DNA of 64,000 nt from contig NC_057861.1 of NCBI RefSeq assembly GCF_019393635.1, positions 457,554,330 to 457,618,329 on the forward strand. The letters run 5' to 3'. A program made the position numbers and the translations under genes. Below are positions 44,330-57,153 of this stretch, piece after piece. Each line of letters begins with the position of its first letter. Position 1 is the stretch's first letter. The stretch is from Dromiciops gliroides (taxonomy: Eukaryota; Chordata; Mammalia; Microbiotheria; Microbiotheriidae). The notes under the pieces were generated by a model. The model searched no databases, was not told the DNA's origin, and saw only the letters and a list, made by a program, of their open reading frames with translations.

Positions 44330-45480
44330 TCAAATTTTTCTCCCTCCCTTCCCAAGATAGCAGGTAATCTGATATAGGTTATATATGTACAATAACATTA
44401 AACATATTTCTGCATTAGTCATGTTATAAGAGAAGAATAAGAACAAAAAGGAAAAACCTCAAAAAAGAAAAACAACAGCACCAGAAACAAGAGAAATAGT
44501 ATGGTTCAATCTGCATCCATATTCCATGGTTCTTTTTTTTTTTCCTGGATTTGGAGAGCCTTTTCCATCATGAGTTTTTTGGAACTATCTTGTATTGCTG
44601 AGAAGAATCAAGTCTATCACAGTTGATCAACACATAATGTTTATGATACTATGTATAATGTTCTCCTTGTTCTGCTCATCTCATTCATTATTAGTTCATG
44701 CAAGTCCTTCCAGGTTTCTCTGAATTCCTCCTGCTCATCATTTATTACAGCACAATAGAATTCCATTACATTCATATACCACAACTTGTTTAGCCATTCC
44801 CCAGTTGATGGGCAGCCCCTCAATTTCCAATTCCTTGCTACCACAAAAAGAGCAGCTATAAATATTTTTGAACATGTGGGTCCTTTTCTCTTTCTTATGA
44901 TCTCTTTGTGAGAAAGACCCCAAAGTGGTATTGCTGGGTCAAAGGGTATGCACAGCTTTATAGACCTTTGGGTATAATTCCAAATTGCTCTCCAGAATGG
45001 TTGGATCAGTTCACAGCTCCACCAACAATACATTAGTGTTCCAATTTTTCCACAGCTTCTCCAACCTTTATTATTTTACTTTTTTGTCATATGAGCCAAT
45101 CTGATAGGTGTCAGGTGGTACCTCAGAGTTGTTTTAATTTGCATTTCACTAATCAGTAGTGATTTAGAGCATTTTTTTCATATGGCAATGGATAGCTTTG
45201 ATTTCTTCATCAGAAAACTGCCTGTTCATATCCTTTGACCATTTCTCAATTGGGGAATGACTTGGATTCTATTAAATTTGATTTAGCTCCTGATATATTT
45301 TAGAAATGAGGCCTTTATCAGAAGTACTGGCCATAAAAATTGTTTCCCAGCTTTCTGCCTCCCTTCTAATTTTGGATGCATGGCTTCTGTTTCTACAAAA
45401 CCTTTTTAATTTAATGTAATCAAAATCATCCATTTTGCATTTCATAATATTCTCTGAGAATTTTTTTTGTCACAAAGATA
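44330..45480 (-). mobile_element. L1 3'UTR and ORF2 C-terminus, antisense
   Basis: A minus-strand L1. The 3' end with CTCCCTCCCTTCCCAAG lies near 44,340, the 3'UTR reaches about 44,640, and ORF2 runs rightward after that. This is the start of a 17-kb block of nested minus-strand LINEs. Confidence 0.85.
44641..45033 (-). pseudogene. L1 ORF2p C-terminal domain (130-codon open remnant)
   Basis: The best-preserved L1 protein remnant in the window. Motifs in order are the CWWSCELIQPFW start, LCIPFDPAIPLWG, the IFIAALFVVARNWK segment, EWLNKLWYMNVMEF, and TWKDLHELIMNEMSR. They line up with the L1 ORF2p C-terminal region beyond the reverse transcriptase. The frame is open for 130 codons but is isolated from the rest of ORF2. 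Compare 48,000-48,400 and 54,509-54,691, which are more broken. Confidence 0.9.
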
Positions 45481-47640
45481 TTGACTGTTTAAACTTTATA
45501 CTAAAATTCATTTGGAAATACATTGAGAACAAGGTTTGTTGTTTTTTTCCTACATTAGGAAGTAGTTGAATTCTTCAGTTTCTTTTGCTGGAATTAGTTT
45601 ATTTAAGATCTTAATTTATTGTTTTAATTTATTTTATGTTTTTGTCAGTATTCATCTGTGTACTTTAAATGTTCATTTTTGCTGGCATATAATTCTGTGT
45701 AGTAGGGTTTGGTCATTTTTATTTCTGCTCCTTGTGGACCTTTAATTTTTAATTTTTAAAATTTGATTTTCCCTCTTATCAACTAGGTTTATCAATTTTT
45801 GTTCATCTTTTAAAAACATTTCTTAGATTGGGTTATATAATTTTTAGATTTAGATTTTCAATTTTATAAATTTCCCTTCTAATTTTTAGGATATATTCCC
45901 TTTTTTGCTTGTTTTATGTTTATCCATGTTTAAATTGCATGTTCGGTTCATCGGTAATCTTCACTGTTTGGATCCTTTCTCTTCCATTATTTTCTCAAAC
46001 GCAGACATTTGCAGGTAGGCATCAGCTTCAACTTTTTTATGTTAAGACCTTAGCTCAGAGGGACCCTCCTCTGGAAATTCCAAAGACTGAGGACTACAGC
46101 TAGATTTATTACCATATTAGTTTATATGTATATGTATGTATACATGTTATCCACACACATATAATTGTAATTGTTATATATACATATTTTATAAGGGGAT
46201 TTTGTGTGTGTGTGTGTTGTCTTGAATACCAACCATTTTCTGGAAAATGATAAAAAGATTTTTCCCCCATTGGATTGTTTTCCTTCTGATCTTAGGTAGA
46301 TTAATTTTGTTTGTTCAGAAGCTTTTACGTTTCATGTAACCAAAATTATCTTCTTAAATTGCCTTTATCTTCTTTTTAGGTTAATAATATTTTTCTTCCC
46401 CATAGCTATAAAAGGCATATGATCCATTTTTCTTCTAAATTTTTATATGATCTTTAATACTGAGGTCAGGTGACAATTTTGAATTTATTGTGGAATATGG
46501 CATAAGATGTTGATGTAAGCCTAATTCCTGCCAGATTGTGTTCCAATTTTCCCAGCTATTTTTAATCAAATAAAAAATTCTTTCATAAGGACCTTATGTT
46601 TTTTAGTTTATCTAACCCTAAGTTATTAAATACCTTTTCCCCCCTGAATTTTCCCTTATTTTCTCTGTTCCATTGATCTACTTCTCTGTTTTTAAACCAG
46701 TACCAAATGGTTTTGATGGCTGCTGGTTTATGATGTAGTTTGAAGTCTGGAAGTGCTATACCCCCTTCATCTCAACCTCTTTTCATTATTTTCCTTGAGA
46801 TTCTAGACATTTTGCTTATCCAAATAAATTTTGTTATAATTTTATAAAGTCTTATAAAATATCCCTTTGATGGTTTAATTGGTATAGCATTAAAATTGTG
46901 AATTAACTTTGTAAGCCCTCTTCATTTTTTGTACTTTGGTATGACCCAGTCATGATCAATGCATATTCCCGCAGCTACTGAAGTTCTTTATTTCTTTAAG
47001 GAACCCTTTGTAATTGATTCCATAAAAGTATTGTATGTACTTTGCTATATGAAAAGATCAACATTTTACGAATTTTGTAGTTATTCTGAATGTGATTTCC
47101 CTTTCTATTATTGCCTCTTGACTTTTGTTATTATTGTGTAGAAATGCTTTTGCTTTTTATGGGCTTATTTTATAACTTAAAACCTAACTGTCTCAGCTGG
47201 TATCTTTGCTGCTTCCCTAAGATTTTCAAAATAAAATGTTATGCCTTCATCAAGTAGGGGTAGTTTTATCTCATCTTGGACTCTCATATCTTATTCTAAT
47301 TGCTAGGATTTCTAGAACTCTATGAATTAAGAATGGAGAGAGTGACCATCCTTGCTTTGGTCATATATTTATTGAAAAAGCTTCTAGTGTATCCTCATTA
47401 CATATGAGACTTCCCTTTAGTATAAGATGATTTTTATCATATAGAACAATAGCTTCTCTATGCCTATACATTGTAGGGTTTTAGAGTTTTCTAAAGCATT
47501 TTGTCAAAGGCCTTTTCTGAATCTATTGAAATATTCATGCGGATAGGGGTGTTTTTGTTTTTCATATAATTATGTTAACAGTTTTCCCAATATTTAGACC
47601 CTCTTGCATCCCAAGTACAAACATGTCATGTTCTTTTTTT
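45481..47640 (-). mobile_element. older L1 ORF2, antisense
   Basis: Continuation by at least one older minus-strand L1. Complements of ORF2 blocks appear at 46,250-46,800 (for example AATTTTGTTTGTTCAGAAGC and GTACCAAATGGTTTTGATGG). The section at 47,490-47,630 (GCCTTTTCTGAATCTATTG) belongs to the reverse transcriptase region. The break at 45,480 and the differing divergence suggest two copies joined or a deletion. Confidence 0.7.
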
Positions 47641-47987
47641 TAAGTAGTAACCATTTTTATTTATAGTTTTGGGTTCCAATTTTTATTCCTCCTTCCCTAC
47701 CTCCCCTCCCCACTTCCTGAGGCAGTGAGCAATCAAATATAGGTTATAGATGTACAATTATGTAAAACATTGCCATATCAGTGATTTTGTGTAAGAAAAC
47801 TTGCAATAAAAAAAAATGAAAGAAAGTGAAAAATAGCATGCTTCAGTCTTTTCAATCAATATCAGTTCTTTCTTTGGAGGTGGATAGTATGTTTCATCAA
47901 TAGTCCTTTGGGATTGTCTTGGACCATTGTATTGTTGTATAGTTAAGTCTTTCACAGTTCTTCATCAAACAATATTGCTGTCCCTGT

Positions 47988-48402
47988 TCACAATGTTCTC
48001 TTGGTTCTGCTCACTTCACTATACATCAGTTCATATAAATCTTTCCATGCCTTTCTGAAATCATTCTGTTTGTCATTTCTTATAGCACAATAATATTCCA
48101 TCACCACCGTATACCATAGCTTGTTTAGCCATTCCCCAATTAATGGACATTCCTTTGATTTCCAATTCTTAGTCACCGCAGAAAGAGATACTATAAATAT
48201 TTTTGTACAAATAGGTCTTTTTCTTTTTTTTTTTGAGGGGGGGGATGTTTTTGGGATGTAAACCTAGTGGTGTTGCTGGATCAAAGGGTATGCACAGTTC
48301 TATAGCCCTTTGGGCATAGTTCCAAATTGTTCTACAGAATGGTTGGATCTTTTCACAACTCCACCAACAGTGGATTAACGTCCCAGCTTTCCCCTCCAAC
48401 AT
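47988..48402 (-). pseudogene. L1 ORF2p C-terminus, frameshifted
   Basis: Two overlapping minus-strand frames carry IHCWWSCEKIQPF, LCIPFDPATP, then KNWKSKECP, EWLNKLWY and MEYYCAIRNDK, with ELMYSEVSRTKRTL at the end. The lysine-run and frame change near 48,220 arise from a homopolymer expansion. Confidence 0.88.
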
Positions 48403-49148
48403 CCAATATTTCCCATTTTTGTTATATTTGTCATTCTGATAGGTGTGAGGTGATACCTCAGAGGTGTTTTAATTTGCATTTCTCTGATTAGTAGTGATCT
48501 AGAACATTTTTTCATATGATGATAGATAGCTTTGATTTCTCTGTCTGAAAACTTGTCTGTCCGTATCCGCTGACCATTTATCATTTGGGAATGACTTGTA
48601 TTTTTATAAATTACTTAGTTCTCTATATAATTGAGAAATGAAGCCTTTATTAGAGATATTTGTTTCAAGACTTAATTCCCATTTTTCTGCTTCCTTTGAA
48701 ATATTGGTTAAATTAGTTTTGTTTGTGCAAAAACTTTTTAATTTTATATAATCAAAATTATCAAGTTTACATTTTGTTTTACTCTATCTTCTTTGATTCT
48801 AAATTCTTCCTCTGCCTATAAGTCTGACAGATAAACAATTCTATACTCTCTTAATTTGCTTATGGTGTCATTCTTTATGTGTAAATCATATACTCATTTT
48901 TACCTTATTTTACTATACAGTGGGATGTTGGTCTATACCTAGTTTCTGCTATACCATTTCCCAGTTTTCCCAGCAGTTTTTGTCAAATAATGAGTTTTTG
49001 TTCTAAAAGCTTGGATCTTTGGGTTTCTGACATAATTGTCATGTTCTTTTGCAAATATTCACTTATTTTACTTAGTTGTTTTATGGGCATGTAGTTGGAC
49101 AAAAGTTTCTAATAACATTTTTTATTTCTTCATTTGTTCTGAATTTTC

Positions 49149-49298
49149 CTTTTTTTTTTTTTTTTTTTTTTGGTGCGGGGCAATGAGGGTGCCCAGGGTC
49201 ACACAGCTAGTAAGTGTCAAGTGTCTGAGGTCAGATTTGAACTCAGGTCCTCCTGAATCCTGGGCCGGTGCTTTATCCACTGTACCACCCAGCTGCCC
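49149..49298 (-). mobile_element. tRNA-derived marsupial SINE in L1
   Basis: Reverse-oriented copy with a T-run of over 20 bases and a deleted TTAAGTGACTT segment. A 10-bp TSD, CTGAATTTTC, lies at 49,139-49,148 and 49,299-49,308. Confidence 0.93.
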
Positions 49299-51769
49299 CT
49301 GAATTTTCTTTTTTCAACTCTGAGAATATTAGAGTTTTCCTTTTTCTTTAAAATCAATTTGCTAATAGTTGGCTTTGGTTGTTTTTTGTTTCTATTTTTA
49401 TTTTTGTATGAGCTCCAAGTTTTTATTAGTGCAGTGTGTTGCTTTTTTAATTTAGTTTTATCAATCAGTTTATTGTTTTTCAGCATTTAGTGCTTAGGCA
49501 AAGTTTTCTAATTTTTCACCTTATAAAGCTTATAAACCTATAAGGTTTGTTTTGTTTTGTTTTTTTGCATGTTATCTCATTATCTTTATTGATCATGTCT
49601 GATTTGTTCTTTAGCCTATTAATTCCTTAACATGACAGTTTTTAGGCTCCACTTAACTGTTAATCCTGTTTTCAATGGCTTTTTATTTCATTGTGGTCAA
49701 TCAAGAATGTGTTTAATATATTTTTTATTACATTTATTTGTGAGGTTTTTGTGGTAAATGTTATCAAAGTTCCATGAGCAGATAAAAAAATATGTATTCA
49801 CCTTGTTGTTCAGTAATTTTCAGAATCTATCATACCAAACTTTTCGAAAATTCTTTGAAGTCCTTAACTTTTTTCTTGTTCATTTTTTTTGTTAGATTTG
49901 TCTAGCTCTGAAAGAAATTCATTGAGATCCCATATTATCAGAGTTTTACTGTTGCTTTTTTCTTTAACTCATTTAGCTTTTCCTTTAAATATTTAGATGC
50001 TATACTATTCAGGGTACATATGGTAGTTTTAAAAATGAATTTATTGTCTGTATACCTTTCAGCAAATCAAGGCCCAAAATTGGAAGAAAGCTTTCTGCCA
50101 AGCCTTAGACTGTAATTGATTCTTTGCTTCTATAAATGTTTACAAATCCAAAACCACAGTAAAATTAGCATATGTTCTAAAAAAAAAAAACATAGTTTGA
50201 GTTTATTTTCTGTTTCCATGTCTGAAGTCAGTTTTACTGCCCTTGCATTTTTTAGTTCAATTGAAGCAAATTGATTTTCTTCCAGTATTTTTTTTAAACT
50301 GTGTATCTTTGTTTCAAGTGTGCTTAGAAGAAAAAAAAAATCCAATATATTGGTGGATTCTGCTTTCTAAACAATTCTATTATTCTATTTCTTTTTATGA
50401 GCAGATTCATCACATTTATATTCTCAATTGCGATCACTAATTGTGTATTTTCCTCCCTCCTGTTCTCTTAAACATAATCCTCTCTCTGCTTCTTGGTCCC
50501 ACTTTACAAAGAAAAGGGTGATAAGAGAGGAGTATATTTAGCATCTGTGCTCTGTACTTGATGAAATTAGCTTCCATTCCCCTGCCACTCTACTCTTTAC
50601 CTCATCCAGACTCCATTCTTTGCTTTTTAATCCCTCTTCATGATCCATTCTCCCCAGCTTATGAGTTTATTTTCCTTATGAACAATTCCTCCCTAAATCT
50701 TATCATCCCTCTTATTTCCTTCTTTGCTTTCTCTTTATTCTTTCTTGTTTCCTGTTGAGTATATTTTTGCACCATACTCTTTTTGTGTATGTGTTCTGCC
50801 CTTCCTATACCAATTCAGATAAAAATGAGGCTTCAATGACACCCACTCACTTTATCCATTCTTTGTTTATATATTCTACTTGCTCTTCCCAATTATAAAA
50901 TTAACTCCTCCCACCTCCATTCCTTTCCTTTCTTCCCTAATATATCCAATTTTCCCCTACCTTTACTTTCTTTTAAAATAATCAAAACATAACAAAATGA
51001 CTTCTAGCCCCTCTGTCTTACTTTGACTCAGTGATGACACTTTGATTCTGAAGGAATGCTTATATTATTCTTGCTCCCTCTCATCCCTTTTCTGCCTATT
51101 GGAATCTAAGCTATTTACCCTTGTAAAGTCTCTTCTGATTTCTCACTTGTATTTTACCCTTTTATGTTTTTCTTAACTCTTCTTTTTGTATTTCTAAGTT
51201 TCTATTTGTCTCTGGTCTTTTAATAATGAGTATTTGAAAGTCCTCTGTTTCTAAAAAAGTTAAGTTTTTCCCTGTGGGATTGTACAGTTAGATTGGCTAA
51301 ATTATACTTGATTATAAGCCTATATCTCTTGCTTTTGGCTTAATGTATTCCATGATCATTGTTTCTTTACAATTATGGCTGCTAAATCTTTTGTGAGCCT
51401 AACTGTGGTTCCTCAGTACTTGAATTCTTTCTTTCTAGTTGCTTACAGTATTTTTTCTTCCACCCAGGAGTTCTCTATTTGTTCCTGGGAGTTTCTTTTC
51501 AGAAGGTGACTAGTAGATTCTCTTTCTACTTGTCCTCCAAGTCTAAGAGATCTTGGCAGTTTTCTTTTAAGATTTCTTGCAATATAATGTCTAGCCTTTT
51601 TATTTGATCAATGGTTTTTAGGTAGTCCAATATTTCCTAATTTCTCTCTCCTTGATTTGTTCTATAGGTCATTTGTTTTCTAAATGAGATACTTTACATT
51701 TTCTTCTATTTTTTCAATCTGCTATAAATATATTGGCATACTAAGAAACTATCTATTTTTAACCTTTAG

Positions 51770-51930
51770 CCTTTTATCAATAGATCAAGTCTTTTATCAA
51801 GTACCTGCTAAATGCCAGGCACTGTGCTAGGCTCAGGAGATACAAGTACAAAGAATGAATCAGGTCTTACATGAAGTGAGCTTGCATATTAGTGAGGGAA
51901 AAATAAGTGTTATATAAAATATAATAAAAA
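51770..51930 (-). mobile_element. L2/L3-type 3' end, antisense
   Basis: ATCAAGTACCTGCTAAATGC, CAGGCACTGTGCTAGG and ACAAGTACAAAGAATG form a reverse-oriented CR1-clade LINE end. Sequence to about 52,270 may continue the same element (CATCTAGACAGCTTTTTCGA). Confidence 0.6.
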
Positions 51931-52279
51931 CATTAATTTAATAAACATAGTCTCAAATGTTTCAGATAAATTAAGAAGAATTAAGGCTGAGGGAAAAAAC
52001 TCTTAAGTTTGGCAATTAATAGATCCTTGTAACTTTGGAGAGAGCAATTTTAGTTGAATGATGAGATGAGAGGCCATATTTCAAAGGGTTGAAGTGTGAC
52101 AGAACACAAATTGGAAGAAGTGCATCTAGACAGCTTTTTCGAGAAATTTGAAAAAGGGAAGGAAAAATAAGATAATAGTTTGAAGGGACAGTAGGATTTT
52201 TGTAAGAATTGGGAAGATTTTAATAGTATTTTAATTTTTTTCCCTAGATTTGGAAATAAATCCAGTGGCCTATAGTTTG

Positions 52280-53885
52280 TAAATTCCATTCTGCAGTCTG
52301 CTACCTTCTTACTTTAAAAATCTCAGAGAAATTAAGTTAAAACTAATTACCGTTCATTTCATTAGGACAAATGTTTTAACCCAAAATTAATATCCATTGA
52401 TATTTAGTATTTGTACATTAAAATTTTTAATGTAACACCCCAAACAGAATGATATAGACAAATAATGAAAACAGTGTGGATAATTTCACATTGAACAAAT
52501 TTTAATTCTGTGGAAGAGTAAGAAAACAAAGTGAGAAAACATACAAAGAACAATTTTAGCATTTCTTTGGAAGAGGCATGATGCAGCAGATTATCATTAG
52601 TATACTCTAGTAAACTGTTAGTATTCTGAGAATAGAATTGAAGATGACTCTTATTTTGTGGTACTCAGCTATACACAAGACCCATCATGCAAAGAAATGC
52701 CTTTCAAGTCAAAACAGGGGATAGTAAGTAAAACTATTCATAAAGTCAAATTCTTATAACCCGAATTTGTCTTATCTCAGGCTTTGATTGTTTCTGTTTT
52801 GTGAAAATCGAGGCATTTGGTCTTTTTTTGTTGTTCTTCACTATCTCTCCTGTTCTCCATGGTACCACTGAGTGGCCCAACAATTACCTGTGTAGATTCT
52901 TTAATACCTGATGATTTAGTTCATTTGGATCATGGGACTTGAACTCATTAAGGGTTCCTAGGTGCAGTCTTACCATGGTTTTACTTATCTTGAACAACAT
53001 GTATCCATTAGTTATTCTAAATCCCCAGGGATTTAGAAGGTCTATTCACCTTCTTTCTGTTCTTTTGAAAATAGAAAATAGTACTAATGGAATAGACAGT
53101 CTGTCCATCAATTTTCCTTTACCCCCTGATGTGTTACAAGCCAAATTTGTTTTTGGATTGCACATTTTTTGATGACAACCTTTACACTCTTCTTTTCCAT
53201 AATTCCTTGATTGACATGAATTACAAATTGAAAACTTAAATTCTTGAGAGATTGTAGTGTTCAATGACCTGCTGCCATATAACATTACTGTATGATATTG
53301 GTGTTTAAAACAATGGGCTTTTATTTCTAGGAGAAGCTTGGGGTTATTGTTTAATAATAAATAAATAAATGATAATTTGTTTATTTCTGGGCCCAACTCA
53401 CTGATCGTTTTCAGTGTCCAAAATGGACATATTTTATTGGTTGTCTAACTGCTTGTTATAATCTGGAAAATCAGTATTTTTCATCTACGTATTTTAATTT
53501 CTATGGAAGAAAAATACTATGTATTTGGAGCACAAGCCTGCCAGAGACAAATTTATTAATGATAATAATTTCAATTCTTTGCCTCTCTACTTAGAAATCT
53601 AAAAGGACAGAAGTCCATCCTGCCTTTGAAAATCTATCTCACTCAAAAGCCATTTTATAGTTAAAATTTGTAGTATTACCAAACAAAAGATAAAATACCC
53701 TGGTAAGATAAAACTGTGGTATAAAGTAACAGTTGATTCATCAGACAGAACAACAATTCATTCAGATTTTTACATAAGAAAGAGAATCATTTTCCTGAAA
53801 ATATTTAATCCCTCTTTACCTGCCTTCTTCAAAGATTCATCTTTGAGCCCAGTCAAAGGTAAACCCAAGAGATACTTCTTTAAAA
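52280..53885. other. long stretch without recognised repeats or genes
   Basis: About 1.6 kb of AT-rich DNA lying between LINE blocks. A minus-strand frame at 53,046-53,396 has several cysteines (ICNSCQSRNYGKEECKGCHQ) but no family I recognise and no splice support. It is probably chance. This is the cleanest gap in the right-hand LINE block. Confidence 0.45.
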
Positions 53886-53889
53886 AAAT

Positions 53890-55095
53890 TTTTTTTAACA
53901 TTATTTTAAAAAATTTTGAGTTTTAAATCTTCTCCCTCCATCCTACCCCCATCCAGTGAGAAGACAAGTGAAAAGATATACTAAGTAGTTATTTAGGTCT
54001 AACTTTATTTGTTTCATGATGGCATGCTTGAATGAGTTCTGGATAATGGATGATGCTCTCACACTTTCCCAGTCATCAACAGGACTATGTCCTTGCATGT
54101 GAAGTCATGCAAAACATATTTCCACATTACCAGTGTTGCAAAAGAAAACACTGAATGTAAAACAGTAAAAATAATAAAGTTTTAAAAATATCTCCAATCT
54201 GCATTCATAGTTGATCTGTTCTCTCTCTGGAAGTAGATAACATTTTTCATCATGCATCCTTTGGAATTGTCTTAGATCTTTGTCTTGATCAAACAAAGGA
54301 AGTAAGTCTTCCACAATTGATCATCATTACAATATTGCCATTACTGTGTACAATGTTTGCTTGCTTCTGCTCACTTCAATCTACATCAGTTCATATAATT
54401 CTGCCCAGGTTTTTCTGAAACAATCCTGCCCGTCATTTCTTACAGCATCACAATCATATACCACAACTTGTTCAACCATTCCCCAATTAATTGTCATTTC
54501 TTCAATTTCTAATTCTTTGCCACCACAAAAAGAGCTGTTATAAATATTTTTGTGCAAATACTTCCTTTTCCCTTTTCTTTGATCTCTTTGGTATATAGAC
54601 CTAGTAGGGTTATTGCTGGGTCAAAGGGCATCCACGGTTTTATAGGCTTTTGGGCATAGTTCCAAATTGTTCTCCAGAATGGTTGGACCATAACTCCAAC
54701 AACAGTGCATTAGTGTCTGAAATTTTCCATGTCCCCTCCAGCATTTGTAGTTTTCCTTTGAATTTACATTTCTCTAATTATTAGTGATTTAGAACATTTT
54801 TTCATGTGATTATTGATAGCTTTGATTTCTTCTGAAAACTGCCTATTCATAACCTTTGACTGTCAGTTGGGAAATGGCTCATATTTTTACAAATTTAGCA
54901 GTTTCCTATATATTTGAGAAATGAGGCCTTTATCAGAGAAATTTGCTATAAAATTTTTCCTCAGTTTCCTATTTTCCTTCTGATTTTGGCTGTATCCGTT
55001 TTGTTTGTGGAAGAAATTTAATTTCATATATTAAAATTACCCATTTTACTTCTCACAATCCTCTCTCTTATTTAATCTTTAAATCAGCTTGGTAC
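53890..55095 (-). mobile_element. 5'-truncated L1, antisense
   Basis: 3'UTR at about 53,890-54,350, then ORF2 C-terminus with landmarks CCACAACTTGTTCAACCATTC, GTTATTGCTGGGTCAAAGG and AGGCCTTTATCAGAG. A minus-strand remnant at 54,509-54,691 encodes FWRTIWNYAQKPI and LGLYTKEIK. Ends near 55,095. Confidence 0.82.
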
Positions 55096-55129
55096 ATTTT
55101 TCCACTTAAATTGTCTTACTAAGATTATG

Positions 55130-55345
55130 AAGATCACCCATCTAGATAAGGTACTGGATACTAAAGTCCTTTCACAAGCTGAAGTGCCAAGCATTCAAAC
55201 TCTGCTGCAGAGAGCATAACTCCAAAGGGCTGGCCATGATATTCAAATGCCAGATTATGTTTGCTTTTAACAGACTATTTTGCAGAGAATTCATACAAGG
55301 CAAGTGCTCTTATGGAGATCAAAATAGGTGATAGAAGGACAAGTT
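55130..55345 (+). pseudogene. RTE LINE ORF, C-terminal piece
   Basis: The plus strand translates, with stops, to DKVLDTKVLSQAEVPSIQTL followed by GHDIQMPDYVCF and a TRQVLLWRSK end. This corresponds to the last part of RTE-clade reverse transcriptase proteins, the segment usually reading PDTEVL, PSIQTL, WAGHV and RMPD. RTE supplies enzymes for some ruminant and marsupial SINEs. This copy is dead. Confidence 0.75.
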
Positions 55346-55745
55346 TTGGGGGTTAAGAACTCAACACTTGGGGCAGCTAGGTGGTACAGTGGATAAGGCA
55401 CCAACCCTGGAGTCAGGAGTACCCAAGTTCAAATCCGGCCTCAGACAATTAACTTACTAGCTGTGTGACCCTGGGCAAGTCACTTAACCCCAATTGCCTC
55501 ACCAAAAAACAAAAAAGAAAAAAAAAGAATTCAACACTTGACAAAAATTGATGGGAAAACTTGAAAGCAGTTTGGCAGAAACTAGATACAGACCAAAATC
55601 TTACATTGTATACCAACATAAGGTAAAAGTGGATAAATTATTTTATATAATGAGTGATATCATAAGTAAATTAGGGGAGCATGGAAAAATGTACCTAGCC
55701 AGTTTAAAGATAAGGGAAGAGTTTATGATCAAATAAGGTATGATA
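55346..55745 (+). pseudogene. short L1 ORF2 fragment between RTE pieces
   Basis: AACTTGAAAGCAGTTTGGCA, GAAACTAGATACAGACC and TGTACCTAGCCAGTTTAAAG, then AAGAGTTTATGATCAAATA match L1 ORF2 at 2,520-2,690. A SINE sits inside at 55,371-55,525. Confidence 0.75.
55371..55525 (+). mobile_element. tRNA-derived marsupial SINE
   Basis: Full-length apart from a small gap (CAATTAACTTACT). A 15-bp TSD with one mismatch, AGAACTCAACACTTG / AGAATTCAACACTTG, lies at 55,356-55,370 and 55,526-55,540. Confidence 0.94.
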
Positions 55746-56055
55746 AAGTTCTTCACTAGCCAGCATTTCACCAGCCAGCATTGCACCATCCATATGTGAA
55801 ACCATCAGTTAGAACAAATAGAAAAATTTTTAATGCTGTAGATAAGTTCACTTACCTTGGCAGTGTACTTTCCAGGGATGTCCACATAGATGATGAGATT
55901 GAGGTACACATTGACGGTGGTAGCTCAGTGTTTGGGAGGCTCCAAGGGAAAGTGTGTGAGAGAAGAGGGATTAGGCTGCATACCAAACTGTATTGGTTTT
56001 GCTGATTTTGTTGTTGCATGCCTGTGAAACCTGGGCAGTATACCAGTGCCATGCC
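55746..56055 (+). pseudogene. RTE LINE ORF, upstream piece
   Basis: Translates to HHPYVKPSVRTNRKIF, then AVDKFTYLGSVLSRDVHIDDE and FGRLQGKVCERRGIRLHTKL, after a frame change ACETWAVYQCHA. This is a conserved RTE-clade segment that lies upstream of the piece at 55,130-55,345 in an intact protein. An open frame of 74 codons survives. Confidence 0.85.
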
Positions 56056-57017
56056 ATATATGAATGGGCATCCTTGCTTCATATCTGATCTTATTGGGAT
56101 GGCATTAAGTTATTCCATTACAGATAATGTTTGCTCTTGGTTGAAGATAGATACCATTTATCATTTTAAGAAAAGCTCCATTTATTCCTATGCTTTCTAA
56201 TGTTTTTAATAGGAATGTTTGTATTTTGTCTTTTTCTGCATCTTTGAGCTTTTTCTGCATCTTTTGATTTAATCATGATTTTTGTTTTGTTATTGTTATG
56301 GTCAATTATGTTTTCCTAATATTTATATAATTTATATAATTTGTATATTGACATATTTGATACAATGATATTATTAATGTATATTAGCCCTGCATTCCTG
56401 CTGTAAATCCAACCTGGTTATAGTATATGATCTTTGTGATGCATTGTTATAATCTTCTTGCTACTATTTTATTTTTGCATTAAGGAAATTTTTCTATACT
56501 TTTGTTTCTCTGTTTTTGCTCTCCCGGGTTTAGGTTTCAACACTTATTTGTGTCATTAAAAAAAGAAAACCTTGGTAGAACTCCTCTTTACCTTTTTTTT
56601 TTCCAAATAGGTTATTGAGATTCCTTGTTCCTAAGACAGGTTTATTTAAGTATTCTGTTTCCTCTTTGGTTAACCTGGGCAGTTTATATTTTTATAAATA
56701 TTCATCCTTTTCACTTAATATTGATTTACTGGCATATGATTGGGGGAAAAAAACCTAGCAATTGCTTTAATGTCATCTTCATTGATGGTAAATTCACCCT
56801 TTTTATTTTTGCTACTGATAATTTTGTTTTCTCCTTTTATTAATCAAAATAGTCAATGATTTATCTATTATTGGTTTTTTGTTCTGTTTTGGTAAAACTA
56901 GCTCCTAATTTTTTTATTGGTTCACTTATTTTTTTACTTTCAATTTTATGAATATCTCTTTTGATTTTCAGGATTTTCATTTTGGTGTTTAATTGGGAAT
57001 TAAAAAATTTTTGTTTT

Positions 57018-57153
57018 TTTCAGGGCAGTGAGGGTTAAGTGACTTGCCCAGGGTCACATAGCTAGTAATTGTCAAGTGTTTGAGAACAGATTTGAACTCA
57101 GGTCCTCCTGAATCCAGAGCCAGTGCTTTATCCACTGCGCCTCCTAGCTGCCC
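57018..57153 (-). mobile_element. tRNA-derived marsupial SINE
   Basis: Reverse-oriented, with the CAGGGCAGTGAGGGTTAAGT start and GCGCCTCCTAGCTGCCCC end. Both flanks are TTAAAA plus a T-run, an approximate TSD. Confidence 0.92.

Larger units (their letters stand above)
47641..51735 (-). mobile_element. L1, antisense, with 3'UTR, ORF2 and ORF1 parts
   Basis: A large minus-strand L1 inserted next to the older one. The 3'UTR is at 47,641-48,000 and the ORF2 C-terminal region at 48,000-49,025. A jump near 49,030 goes into reverse transcriptase sequence, so an internal ORF2 segment is missing. The N-terminal endonuclease region reaches about 50,430. An inter-ORF spacer rich in pyrimidines runs to about 51,180, and ORF1 occupies about 51,200-51,735, where the 5' end is lost. 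A SINE lies at 49,149-49,298. Confidence 0.78.

Noticed and set aside
44641..45033. 130-codon minus-strand frame as a host gene
   Set aside because: The motifs are those of the L1 ORF2p C-terminal region, flanked by L1 3'UTR and further ORF2 sequence. It is a transposon remnant.
53046..53396. Cysteine-containing minus-strand frame, considered as a zinc-binding protein
   Set aside because: No zinc-finger spacing, no splice signals and no recognised family. A chance frame is more likely.
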